Below are positions 33,899 through 41,959 of a DNA stretch of 64,000 nt, in pieces. Below the pieces are notes generated by a model. It was not told the origin of the DNA, searched no databases, and saw only the letters and a list, made by a program, of their open reading frames with translations. Origin of the DNA: Streptomyces fructofermentans (lineage in GTDB: Bacteria > Actinomycetota > Actinomycetes > Streptomycetales > Streptomycetaceae); NCBI RefSeq assembly GCF_014651055.1, contig NZ_BMWD01000025.1:62001-126000 (forward strand). Direction: 5' to 3'. Position numbers and translations under genes: made by a program. Numbering within the stretch: position 1 is the stretch's first letter; each line of letters starts with the position of its first letter.

Positions 33899-35323
33899 AT
33901 GAAGAGACGCACCCTGCTCGCCGCCACCGCGCTGCTGGGCAGCGCGGCGGTGCCCTCAGTCGCCGGCACCGCCCGGGCCGCCGCGCCCGGACCCTCGGTC
34001 ACCCCGGCCGGCACCACCACGCTCGACGGACAGGCCCTCTTCTTCGTCTCCTACGACGGCCTCGTCAACAACAACTCGTTCCAGAAGAACGGCCTGCTGA
34101 CCCACAGGGGCCACCAGTACGCCGCCTGGTACACCGCGGACCGCAACGCGGTCGTCGGCCGCCGGGTGCTCGGCGGGAGCACGTGGTCGACCGTCAAGGT
34201 CGGCCACACCCTCCGGTACGACGACTCGCACAACGTCATCTCCATGGGCGTCTCCCGGACCGACGGCCGGCTGCACCTCAACATGGACTCCCACAGCGAC
34301 GGCTTCACCTACGTGAAGTCGGTGGCCGGACTCCTCGACAACCCCACCGGCCTGAGCTGGACCGCGAGCCGGTTCGGGACGCCGCAGTCCACGCTCGACG
34401 GGCTCGCCCTCACCTCGCAGTTCACGTACCCGCAGTTCGTCGCCACACCCGAGGGAAGGCTCCAGCTCAGCTACCGCGCCGGAGTCTCCGGCAACGGCCG
34501 CAACGCCCTCGCCGAGTACGACGGCACGTCCTGGACCGCGCTGGGGGAGTGGTCCTCGGCCACCGGCACCTACACCGGCGCCCACGGCTCCAGCACCCTG
34601 CGCAACATGTACCTGCACGGCATCGACTACGACAGGAGCGGACGCCTGCACGCCTTCTTCACCTGGCGCGAGCAGAACGCCGCCGTGATGTGCAACGCCG
34701 GCGGCCTCACCAACCACGACACCGGCTACGTCTACTCGGACGACCGCGGCCGCACCTGGCGCAACGGCGCCGGAACCCCGGTCGGCACCACCGGCGGCTC
34801 CGACCGGGTCGCCGTGACCGACGGCGGACTCGTCGTCGACCCGCTCGACCCGGACCACTCCCTCATGAACCAGGAGAGCCAGGCCACCGACTCCGCGGGC
34901 CGCCCGCACGCCATCATCAGCTACGTGCCGGGCCGCTTCGGCCAGTGCACCACCGGCTACGTCCGGGACCGGACCGCGAACGGCCGGGCCTTCCACGTCC
35001 GCAGGACGGCCGCCGGCACCTGGCGCAAGACCGAGATCCCGGTCGCCCTCAACTCCAGCCAGCGCACCAGGCTGGTCCTCGACAAGTACGACAACGCCTA
35101 CGCCGTGCTGCCCTTCGGACGGATCGCCGCCGCCTCGGCCGCCTCCGGGCACACGGACTGGACGACGCTGTTCGACGGCGGCGGCCTCAACGCCTTCGGA
35201 GAGGTCGTCGTCGACGAGACACGGATCGCCCAGGACGGCGTACTGTCCGTCCTCCACCAGGTGAAGTCCACCGGTACGACCCCCTCGGCGCTCCGCGTCG
35301 CCGATTTCGCACTGCCCGTATGA
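33899..35323 (+). CDS. Secreted BNR-type beta-propeller protein, possible rhamnan/ulvan lyase
   Basis: A 474-residue secreted protein with a twin-arginine-like leader (MKRRTLLAATALLGSA, cleavage near Ala28). The rest is a BNR_4-type propeller; a late VYSDDRGRTWRNG Asp-box is clear. Polar residues line up as in ulvan-lyase families PL24/PL25: His111 (DDSHN), His132 (DSHSDG), Tyr177 (FTYPQF) and Arg193 (LSYRAGVSG). Those families cut glucuronyl-rhamnose-3-sulfate linkages by beta-elimination. The rhamnose operon upstream and rhamnose regulator downstream make a rhamnose-containing polysaccharide the likely substrate. The fold is fairly sure; lyase activity is inference. No membrane anchor or carbohydrate-binding module is seen. 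Confidence 0.7.
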   Translation: MKRRTLLAATALLGSAAVPSVAGTARAAAPGPSVTPAGTTTLDGQALFFVSYDGLVNNNSFQKNGLLTHRGHQYAAWYTADRNAVVGRRVLGGSTWSTVKVGHTLRYDDSHNVISMGVSRTDGRLHLNMDSHSDGFTYVKSVAGLLDNPTGLSWTASRFGTPQSTLDGLALTSQFTYPQFVATPEGRLQLSYRAGVSGNGRNALAEYDGTSWTALGEWSSATGTYTGAHGSSTLRNMYLHGIDYDRSGRLHAFFTWREQNAAVMCNAGGLTNHDTGYVYSDDRGRTWRNGAGTPVGTTGGSDRVAVTDGGLVVDPLDPDHSLMNQESQATDSAGRPHAIISYVPGRFGQCTTGYVRDRTANGRAFHVRRTAAGTWRKTEIPVALNSSQRTRLVLDKYDNAYAVLPFGRIAAASAASGHTDWTTLFDGGGLNAFGEVVVDETRIAQDGVLSVLHQVKSTGTTPSALRVADFALPV

Positions 35324-35402
35324 CGGAATCCGTCCCCGGTGGGCGCGCGGGTAACCTGAGCGCGTGCCCACCACTCCCCGCTCTTCCGGAGGTAACCGCC
35401 TG

Positions 35403-36428
35403 ATGGCCCAGTCGGTGGGTATCAAGGACGTCGCCCGAGTCGCCGGAGTCTCCGTCGGCACGGTGTCGAACGTCATCAACCGCCCGGACACGGTCGCCTC
35501 CGAGACCCGTGCCCGTGTGCTCTCCGCCATCGACCGGCTCGGCTACGTCCGCAGCGAGTCCGCACGGCAACTGCGCGCCGGGCGCAGCAGGATCATGGGC
35601 CTGCTCGTCCTCGACATGGGCAACCCGTTCTTCGTGGACGTGGCCCGCGGCGCCGAGCGGGCGGCCCGCGAGACCGGACTCGGCGTGATGGTCTGCAACA
35701 GCGCCCAGAGCGCCGGCGAGGAGGCCGACTACCTGTCGCTCTTCGCCGAGCAGCGGGTCCGCGGGGTGCTGCTGACCCCCGCCGACGCGACCGGGCGCAA
35801 CATCGCCGCGTTCCGCCGCCACGGCATCCCCTTCGTCCTCGTCGACCGGGTCGCCGAGGGCACCACCGAGTGCTCGGTGTCCGTCGACGACGTGGCGGGC
35901 GGCGCGCTGGCCGTGCGGCACCTGGTCGACGCCGGCCACCGCTCCATCGCGTACGTGAGCGGACCGCCCGGACTGAACCAGGTCAGGGACCGCCGCACCG
36001 GCGCCCTCAACGCGCTCGCCGAGGCCGGGCTCGGCCCCGAGTGCCTGCGGGAGCTGCCCACCGAGCGGCTCGACGTGGCCGCCGGACGCGACGCGGGGGC
36101 CCGGCTCCTGGGCCTCGCCGTGCGCCCCACCGCCGTCTTCTGCGCCAACGACCTGCTCGCCCTCGGCGTCCTCCAGGCCGTGTTCGCGGCCGGCGTGGGC
36201 GTCCCCGACGACCTCGCGATCGTCGGCTACGACGACATCGAGTTCGCCGCGGCCGCCGCCGTACCGCTCACCTCGGTGCGTCAGCCCGCCGTGACCATGG
36301 GCGCGCTCGCGGCGGAACTGCTGCTGGAGGAGACGGAGGCGGAGACCGCGTCCACCCCGCACGAGCACCGGCGCGTGGTGCTCCAGCCGGAGCTGGTGGT
36401 ACGGCGTTCCAGCCTGCCGCGACGCTGA
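35403..36428 (+). CDS. LacI-family regulator of the rhamnose locus
   Basis: A 341-residue regulator. The N-terminal HTH reads IKDVARVAGVSVGTVSNVINRPDTVASETRARVLSAIDRLGYV, with hinge ESARQLRAGRSR, then a periplasmic-binding-protein-like effector domain (MGLLVLDMGNPFFVDVARGAE to VVRRSS). The ATG (MAQSVG) has a strong GGAGGTAA site and is preferred over a GTG at 35364. Position at the end of the rhamnose cluster and the two TGAAAC-type operators between rhaI and the importer make it the presumed repressor, relieved by rhamnose or rhamnulose. Which ligand cannot be told from sequence. Confidence 0.9.
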   Translation: MAQSVGIKDVARVAGVSVGTVSNVINRPDTVASETRARVLSAIDRLGYVRSESARQLRAGRSRIMGLLVLDMGNPFFVDVARGAERAARETGLGVMVCNSAQSAGEEADYLSLFAEQRVRGVLLTPADATGRNIAAFRRHGIPFVLVDRVAEGTTECSVSVDDVAGGALAVRHLVDAGHRSIAYVSGPPGLNQVRDRRTGALNALAEAGLGPECLRELPTERLDVAAGRDAGARLLGLAVRPTAVFCANDLLALGVLQAVFAAGVGVPDDLAIVGYDDIEFAAAAAVPLTSVRQPAVTMGALAAELLLEETEAETASTPHEHRRVVLQPELVVRRSSLPRR

Positions 36429-36434
36429 GCGGTC

Positions 36435-36478
36435 GGTCAGTATGTTTCCGGCAACGGCCTGATCCGCCGGTCAGTACG
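36435..36478. repeat. Direct repeat GGTCAGTA(T/C)G upstream of hydrolase
   Basis: GGTCAGTATG at 36435-36444 and GGTCAGTACG at 36469-36478, with starts 34 bases apart (about three helical turns). They lie in the gap between the LacI gene and the hydrolase gene. A binding site for a regulator is possible but nothing else supports it. Confidence 0.3.
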
Positions 36479-36565
36479 GAATTCTTGATCCCCGGGGTCG
36501 GATCGCCGAACAACTTGTGTTGAACTGGGTCGCAGCCAGCAATCCGTCCGTCTCGGGAGCCCTTC

Positions 36566-37867
36566 TTGAGTGCCAGCTACCGTCAGCCCGGAGTCGTCCT
36601 CACCGACCGCCGCTTCACCGTGCCCCTCGATCACGACGCCCCCTCCGGGGAGACGATCGAGCTGTTCGCCCGGGAAGTGGTCGCGAGCGGGAGAGCGGAC
36701 AAGGACCTGCCCTGGCTGGTCTACCTCCAGGGCGGCCCGGGGTTCGGCGCCAACCGCTTCGTCGGCAAGCAGGCCTGGCTCGGCCGCGCCCTGGAGGACC
36801 ACCGCGTCCTGCTGCTCGACCAGCGCGGCACCGGCAGCTCCACGCCCGCCAACCGGCAGACCCTCCCGCTGCGCGGAGGCCCCCGCGAGCAGGCCGACTA
36901 CCTCGCCCTGTTCCGCGCCGACTCCATCGTCCGCGACTGCGAGACGATCCGCCCCGCCGTCACCGGCGGCGCCCCCTGGACCGTCCTCGGCCAGAGCTTC
37001 GGCGGCTTCTGCGCCACCCACTACCTCTCCACCGCGCCCGAGGGCCTGAGCGCGGCCCTGATCACGGGCGGCCTGCCCACCCTCGACGGGCACGCCGACG
37101 ACGTCTACCGGGCCGCGTACCCGCGCATCGAGCGCAAGGTCGCCGCCCACTACGCGCGCTACCCGCAGGACGTCGAGCGGGCCCGACGGATCGCCGAGTA
37201 CCTGCTGAGCCACGAACCCGTCCTGAACGGCGGCTACCGGCTCACCGTCGAGGCCTTCCAGTCCCTCGGCATCCTCCTCGGCGGCGGCGAGGGCAGCCAC
37301 CGGCTGCACTACCTCCTGGAGAACGCCTTCGTCCGCACCGCCCAGGGACCGGCCCTCTCCGACGCCTTCCAGGAGGACGTACAGGCCGCCCTGTCCTTCG
37401 CGGGCCACCCGCTCTACGCGCTGGTGCACGAGGCCTGCTACGCGCAGGGCGACCGGCCCACCGCCTGGTCCGCCGAACGGGTCCGCGCCGAGTTCCCCCA
37501 GTTCGACGCCGGCAAGACCCTCGCGGGCGACGGCCCGCTGCTGTTCACCGGCGAGTCCGTGCACCCGTGGACCTTCGACTGCGACCCGGCACTGCGCCCG
37601 CTGCGCGAGACCGCCGACCTGCTCGCCGAGCGCACCGACTGGGCCCCGCTCTACGACGCCGGCCGCCTCGCCGCCAACGAGGTCCCCGTCGCCGCGGCCG
37701 TCTACCACGACGACATGTACGTCGACACCGCGCACTCGCTGCGCACGGCGGGCACGATCCGCGGACTGCGGACGTACGTCACCGACGAGTTCGAGCACGA
37801 CGGCGTACGCGCCGGCGGACCCCGCGTGCTGGACCGGCTGCTGGCGCTGGCGCGCGACGACGTCTGA
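36566..37867 (+). CDS. Alpha/beta hydrolase, proline iminopeptidase-like
   Basis: A 433-residue serine hydrolase of the S33 family. It has oxyanion-side YLQGGPGFG, the nucleophile elbow GQSFGGF (Ser in GxSxG), DQRGTGSS before it, and a late DDMYVD segment with a following His region (FEHDG). The family removes N-terminal residues, often proline, from peptides. There is no signal peptide, so it is cytoplasmic. The start is a TTG with a GGGAG site about eight bases upstream; no ATG or GTG fits better. It is monocistronic, after the rhamnose regulator. Substrate specificity is unknown. Confidence 0.88.
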   Translation: MSASYRQPGVVLTDRRFTVPLDHDAPSGETIELFAREVVASGRADKDLPWLVYLQGGPGFGANRFVGKQAWLGRALEDHRVLLLDQRGTGSSTPANRQTLPLRGGPREQADYLALFRADSIVRDCETIRPAVTGGAPWTVLGQSFGGFCATHYLSTAPEGLSAALITGGLPTLDGHADDVYRAAYPRIERKVAAHYARYPQDVERARRIAEYLLSHEPVLNGGYRLTVEAFQSLGILLGGGEGSHRLHYLLENAFVRTAQGPALSDAFQEDVQAALSFAGHPLYALVHEACYAQGDRPTAWSAERVRAEFPQFDAGKTLAGDGPLLFTGESVHPWTFDCDPALRPLRETADLLAERTDWAPLYDAGRLAANEVPVAAAVYHDDMYVDTAHSLRTAGTIRGLRTYVTDEFEHDGVRAGGPRVLDRLLALARDDV

Positions 37868-37914
37868 GCGCAGCGTCGCGGCGTTCGCGGCCCGGCCCGG
37901 TTAGTGTGCCGGGC

Positions 37915-38649
37915 ATGACCGAGCCGACGAACGATCAGCTGCGGCCCATGCCCGACGACTGGCAGCGCGCCCTCGCCGTGGTGGCCCACCCGGACGACCT
38001 CGAATACGGCTGTGCCGCCGCCGTCGCGGCCTGGACGGACGGCGGCCGCGAGGTCGCCTACGTGCTGGCCACCCGGGGCGAGGCCGGCATCGACACGCTG
38101 GATCCGGACCGCTGCGGCCCGCTGCGGGAGCGGGAGCAGCGGGCCAGCGCCGCGGTGGTCGGGGTGTCCGAGGTGGAGTTCCTCGACCACCGGGACGGTG
38201 TCGTCGAGTACGGCACCGCGCTGCGACGGGACATCGCCCTCGCGATCCGCAGGCACCGGCCCGAACTGGTGATCACCCTCAACCACCGGGACACCTGGGG
38301 CGGCGTCGCCTGGAACACGCCCGACCACGTCGCCGTCGGACGCGCCACGCTCGACGCCGCCGGGGACGCCGGCAACCGCTGGATCTTCCCGGAGCCCGGC
38401 CTGGACCCCTGGAGCGGCGTCCGCTGGGTCGCCGTCGCGGGCTCGGGCAACCCCACCCACGCCGTCGACGCCACGCCGGGACTGGAGCGCGCGGTGCTCT
38501 CCCTGCTCGAACACCGCAGCTACATCGAGGCGTTGACCGACGAGGAACCCGAGGAGTACGCGCGGTCCCTCCTGACCGGATTCGCCGCGGGCGCGGGCGA
38601 ACGCTTCGGCGGCCGGCCGGCCGTGGCCTTCGAGCTCTTCAGCCGGTGA
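37915..38649 (+). CDS. PIG-L family deacetylase
   Basis: A 244-residue zinc deacetylase of the PIG-L/MshB/LmbE family. The N-terminal AVVAHPDDLEYG supplies His-Pro-Asp-Asp metal and catalytic residues, and NTPDHVAVGRA supplies the second histidine segment. Family members hydrolyse N-acetylglucosamine-type amides in mycothiol, bacillithiol, antibiotics or lipid precursors. This is not recognisably MshB itself, so the substrate is open. Its stop overlaps the GTG of the sigma-factor gene (GTGA). The pairing of an N-deacetylase with a SigJ-type sigma factor is odd and may be functional. Confidence 0.88.
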   Translation: MTEPTNDQLRPMPDDWQRALAVVAHPDDLEYGCAAAVAAWTDGGREVAYVLATRGEAGIDTLDPDRCGPLREREQRASAAVVGVSEVEFLDHRDGVVEYGTALRRDIALAIRRHRPELVITLNHRDTWGGVAWNTPDHVAVGRATLDAAGDAGNRWIFPEPGLDPWSGVRWVAVAGSGNPTHAVDATPGLERAVLSLLEHRSYIEALTDEEPEEYARSLLTGFAAGAGERFGGRPAVAFELFSR

Positions 38650-39521
38650 GCGCCGCACCGGCCGAACGCTTCGAGGAGCACCGGAGCATGCTCCGTGCCG
38701 TGGCGTACCGGATGCTCGGCTCGTTCAGCGAGGCCGACGACGCGGTCCAGGAGACCTGGCTCAGGCTCAGCCGCACGGAGATCTCCGAGGTGGAGAACCT
38801 GGGCGGGTGGCTGACCACCGTGACCGGACGCATCTGCCTGGACATGCTGCGCGCGCGGACCGCGCGGCGCGAGGAGCCGCTGGACAGCCATGTGCCGGAC
38901 CTCGTCGTGCGCCCGCTCGACCCCGAGGAGGAAGCGGTACGCGCGGACTCCGTGGGGGCGGCGCTGCTCATCGTCCTGGAGGCGCTCGACCCCGCCGAGC
39001 GGCTGGCGTTCGTCCTGCACGACATGTTCGCGGTGCCGTTCGACGACATCGCGCCCGTCGTGGGGCGCAGCACGGCGGCCACCCGGCAGCTCGCGTCCCG
39101 CGCGCGGCGGCGGGTGCGCGACGCGGCCCCGGTGCCCGATCCCGACCTCGCCCGGCAGCGCGAGGTGGTCGAGGCGTTCCTCGCCGCCGCGCGCGCCGGC
39201 GACTTCGAGGCGCTCGTCGCCGTGCTCCACCCGGACGTCGTCCTGCGCGCCGACGCCGGCCTGCTCGTCACCGGCCCGGCGGTGTCCAAGCTGGTCAGGG
39301 GGGCGCGGGCGGTGGCCGGGCAGGCTGCGATGTTCGCACGGTTCGCCGCGCACACGAGGACCGTACTCGTCAACGGCTCGGTCGGGACGGTCACGGCGCC
39401 CGAGGGCAGACCGCTGTCCGTCGCCGCGCTGACCGTCGTGGACGGCAGGATCGTCGCCATGGACATCCTGGCCGACCCGGACCGGCTGGCCCGGCTCGAC
39501 CTCGGACTCCTCGTGGAGTGA
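38646..39521 (+). CDS. ECF sigma factor, SigJ/ECF41 type
   Basis: A 291-residue ECF sigma factor with a C-terminal SnoaL-like domain. Sigma2 contains RMLGSFSEADDAVQETWLRL and NLGGWLTTVTGRICLDMLRAR. Sigma4 contains FVLHDMFAVPFDDIAPVVGRSTAATRQLASRARRRV. The SnoaL-like part starts near residue 160 and ends with LADPDRLARLDLGL, corresponding to the NPDKL-like motif that modulates ECF41 activity. ECF41 factors often sit next to a carboxymuconolactone decarboxylase or oxidoreductase; none is adjacent here. The GTG start is fixed by the four-base overlap with the deacetylase gene. Confidence 0.92.
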   Translation: MSAAPAERFEEHRSMLRAVAYRMLGSFSEADDAVQETWLRLSRTEISEVENLGGWLTTVTGRICLDMLRARTARREEPLDSHVPDLVVRPLDPEEEAVRADSVGAALLIVLEALDPAERLAFVLHDMFAVPFDDIAPVVGRSTAATRQLASRARRRVRDAAPVPDPDLARQREVVEAFLAAARAGDFEALVAVLHPDVVLRADAGLLVTGPAVSKLVRGARAVAGQAAMFARFAAHTRTVLVNGSVGTVTAPEGRPLSVAALTVVDGRIVAMDILADPDRLARLDLGLLVE

Positions 39522-39542
39522 GGCACGTGAGGCAAGGGAGGC

Positions 39543-39569
39543 CAGTGATGTCAGTGATGTCAGTGAGGC
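39543..39569. repeat. Three tandem 9-bp repeats
   Basis: CAGTGATGT is repeated twice exactly and once with two changes, directly after the sigma-factor gene. The reading direction and any role are unknown; it looks like slippage in a non-coding gap. Confidence 0.7.
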
Positions 39570-39721
39570 CTCTACGAGGTCCGCCTCCTGGTCGCGCCGC
39601 CGGATCCGCCCGCCCGCGGGACCGGCGGCGGGCCCCCGTACGGGAGTTGGGCCCCGAACCGGCCAACGGCCGCCCGCACCGCGAGTGATCGTCCCCATGC
39701 GTCCTGCGTAGGGTGGGAGGC

Positions 39722-40558
39722 ATGTACGAGCATCACGGCACGGCGGCGCCCGCCCGCACCGAACTCCAGGCGGACTGCACACGGTGCTTCGGCCTGTGCT
39801 GCGTGGCCCTGCCCTTCGCCGCCTCGGCGGACTTCGCCATCGACAAGGACGCCGGGAGCCCCTGCCCGAACCTCCGCGCGGACTCCCGCTGCGGCATCCA
39901 CACGGAACTGCGGGAACGCGGATTCGGCGGCTGCACGGTCTACGACTGCTTCGGCGCGGGCCAGAAGGTCTCGCAGGTCACCTTCGGCGGCGCGGACTGG
40001 CGCTCGGCCCCGCCGGAACGGGCCCGCCTGATGTTCGAGGTGTTCCCGGTGGTGCGCCAGCTCCACGAACTCCTCCGACACCTCACCGAGGCGCTGGCCC
40101 TGCCGGCGGCCCGCCCGGTCCACACCGAGCTGCGCCGCGCGCTGGACCGCACGGAGGCGCTGACCCGCCTCGCCCCGGAGGAGATCGCCGAGGTGGACGT
40201 CCCCGCGGTCCGGGGCGAGGCCAACGCGCTGCTGCTGCGCGCCAGCGAGCTGGCCCGCGCGGCCCAGGGCGGCCGGCGCAAGGAGCACCGGGGCGCCGAT
40301 CTGATGGGCGCGCGGATGCGGGGCGCCGACCTGCGGGCAGCCGGCCTGCGGGGCGCCCGCCTCGTCGCCGCGGACCTGACGGGCGCGGATCTGCGCGGCG
40401 CGGACCTGACGGGCGCCGACCTGCGGGACACGGACCTCACGGACGCCGACCTGACAGGGGCCCTGTTCCTCACGCAGGCGCAGGTCGACGCGGCGAAGGG
40501 CGGCCCGGGCACGCGCCTCCCGAAGCCGCTCACGAGGCCGGGCCACTGGCCGAGCTGA
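39722..40558 (+). CDS. Cys-rich domain fused to pentapeptide repeats
   Basis: A 278-residue protein. The first 75 residues hold a cysteine-rich module, with DCTRCFGLCC, SPCPNL, SRCGIH and GGCTVYDCFGAG. It could bind zinc or an Fe-S cluster, as in YkgJ-type domains. A helical region follows (about 95-190). The last part (about 198-250) is a run of pentapeptide repeats (GADLRAAGLRGARL, ADLTGADLRGADLTGADL) forming a short right-handed beta-helix. Pentapeptide proteins may mimic DNA (gyrase protection) or act as scaffolds, but this one is too short to assign. The ATG follows GGTGGGAGG. It is monocistronic. Confidence 0.82.
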   Translation: MYEHHGTAAPARTELQADCTRCFGLCCVALPFAASADFAIDKDAGSPCPNLRADSRCGIHTELRERGFGGCTVYDCFGAGQKVSQVTFGGADWRSAPPERARLMFEVFPVVRQLHELLRHLTEALALPAARPVHTELRRALDRTEALTRLAPEEIAEVDVPAVRGEANALLLRASELARAAQGGRRKEHRGADLMGARMRGADLRAAGLRGARLVAADLTGADLRGADLTGADLRDTDLTDADLTGALFLTQAQVDAAKGGPGTRLPKPLTRPGHWPS

Positions 40559-40926
40559 GACGCAGGCCCCGGCCACCGACTGCCCGCTGCGTCCACCGGG
40601 CCACCGTGCCACCTGGCCCGGACGTCGCGCGGAGGCCTGCCGGTCGTCGCGGCGGGGGACCAGTAGACGAGACGCAGCGTCAGTCCCGCGGCATCAACGC
40701 GAGCCGCAGCCGGCACCCAGGGTCCGCGCTCAGCTCGCACTGGCGCAGCAGCAGCCCTTGTACGAGCGTCGCCCGGGTAGTGCGAACTGTCGCCCGCTGC
40801 TTGCCCGAGCGTACGTGCCGAGCGACTCGCGGAGCTGGCTCGTAGGACTCGGTCAGCGAGGAGTCGCTCCTCACCGAGACGGAGGAGCAGGGCCTCAACG
40901 TGCGCGACGTACCAGCGGGGTGGCCT
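40559..40926. other. Gap without confident gene
   Basis: The 368 bases between the pentapeptide gene and the stop of the kinase gene. A minus-strand frame (40680-40943) ending QGLLLRQCELSADPGCRLRLALMPRD is open but overlaps the kinase 3' end and has no recognisable domain or ribosome binding site. It might be a gene remnant. No terminator-strength hairpin, repeat or RNA motif was identified. Confidence 0.4.
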
Positions 40927-41889
40927 TCACGGCGCGGACTCACCCATGAGCCGGTCCAAGGTGCGCCGGCCCCGCGCGGTGACCTCCGGGTGGTCGTTGT
41001 CCGGGCCCCAGGCCAGGCAGTCGACCGCGTCCAGTGCGGTCAGGCAGCGCAGCGCATGCCGTTCGGCGCCGGTCAACTCCCGTCCGTACGACCGGAGGAA
41101 CGCCCTCCCGCGATCGGGGTGGTCTAGCCACTCGGTGACGGTGAGGATGACGAGGTCCTGCACGCGGGCGGCGGGCCGGGTGCGTTCGAAGTCGACGAGG
41201 GCGAGCCCGGTGGGGGACCACAGCCAGTTCCTAGGCTGATTGTCGCCGTGGATGTAGCCGACGGGTACCGGTCCGACGCGGCGGAGTTGGGCGGCGTGGT
41301 CGCGGATCACCCGCCGCTCGTCCTCGGTGAGCCGGTCTCCGGCGCGGGCCAGGTACTCCTGCGCCCCGTCGGCTGCGGCCTCCAGGGACGCTTCGGCCTC
41401 GGCCCGGTCGGCGCGGTCGAGTTCGCCGGCCTCGTGGAGGCGGGCACACAGGGAGCCGGCCTGCCGGTGCACGTTCCGCCACTGGGCGTCGGTGGGCGCG
41501 AGCCCCGGTGCCGGGACGCCGGGCACCGAGGTGAGCAGCACAGCGAGTTCCTCCGCACAGGAGTCGACAAGGTGGGGTGCGCGGCCGTGGCCGAGCGCCG
41601 GGACGATGTGGCGGTAGGCACGGGTTTCGCGGGTGAAGAACTTCAGGGAGGGCGAGACCTTCACGTACCACCGCGTCCCGCCCCGGCCCGCCAGCTCCCA
41701 CACTCGGGAGCGGTACCAGTCGTGCGAGGCGTCGCGGACATCCGTGACGGGTCCGATGTGCCTCTCCGCCCAGCGCCGAACCGTCGGGGGCAGGGGTTTC
41801 GTCTGCCCTGAGCCCTGTACCTCGTGTTCGGACGCATGGGCGGGCTGCGGGTCGGGGCGGTCGTCGGCGGGGATCCGGGAAGGGGGCAC
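40927..41889 (-). CDS. Aminoglycoside-phosphotransferase-fold kinase
   Basis: A 320-residue APH/choline kinase-fold protein. The catalytic loop is GYIHGDNQPRNWLW and the metal site ALVDFERT, both intact; a Lys in RWYVKVSP near the N-terminus binds ATP. Substrates in this fold range from antibiotics to small alcohols and peptides, so resistance should not be assumed. I chose the GTG at 41889 because it has an excellent GAGGAG site six bases upstream. A TTG at 41955 in the same frame would add 22 residues but lacks one. It lies 70 bases downstream of the ABC transporter gene and is probably co-transcribed with it. Confidence 0.85.
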   Translation of the reverse strand: MPPSRIPADDRPDPQPAHASEHEVQGSGQTKPLPPTVRRWAERHIGPVTDVRDASHDWYRSRVWELAGRGGTRWYVKVSPSLKFFTRETRAYRHIVPALGHGRAPHLVDSCAEELAVLLTSVPGVPAPGLAPTDAQWRNVHRQAGSLCARLHEAGELDRADRAEAEASLEAAADGAQEYLARAGDRLTEDERRVIRDHAAQLRRVGPVPVGYIHGDNQPRNWLWSPTGLALVDFERTRPAARVQDLVILTVTEWLDHPDRGRAFLRSYGRELTGAERHALRCLTALDAVDCLAWGPDNDHPEVTARGRRTLDRLMGESAP

Positions 41890-41959
41890 AGGCGTCTCCT
41901 CGGCGATGCCGTCGTCCCGCCGCAGGGTGGCGGCGGAACGACGGACGCGGCGCAAGTGG

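Noticed and set aside
36517..38649. A 710-codon plus-strand frame apparently joining the hydrolase region to the PIG-L gene
   Set aside because: Its first two thirds are out of frame with the hydrolase and look like random Arg/Pro-rich sequence; only the part from 37915 is the real deacetylase.
40680..40943. 87-codon minus-strand gene between the pentapeptide gene and the kinase
   Set aside because: It overlaps the kinase 3' end, lacks a ribosome binding site and has no recognisable domain, so it is described only as part of a gap.
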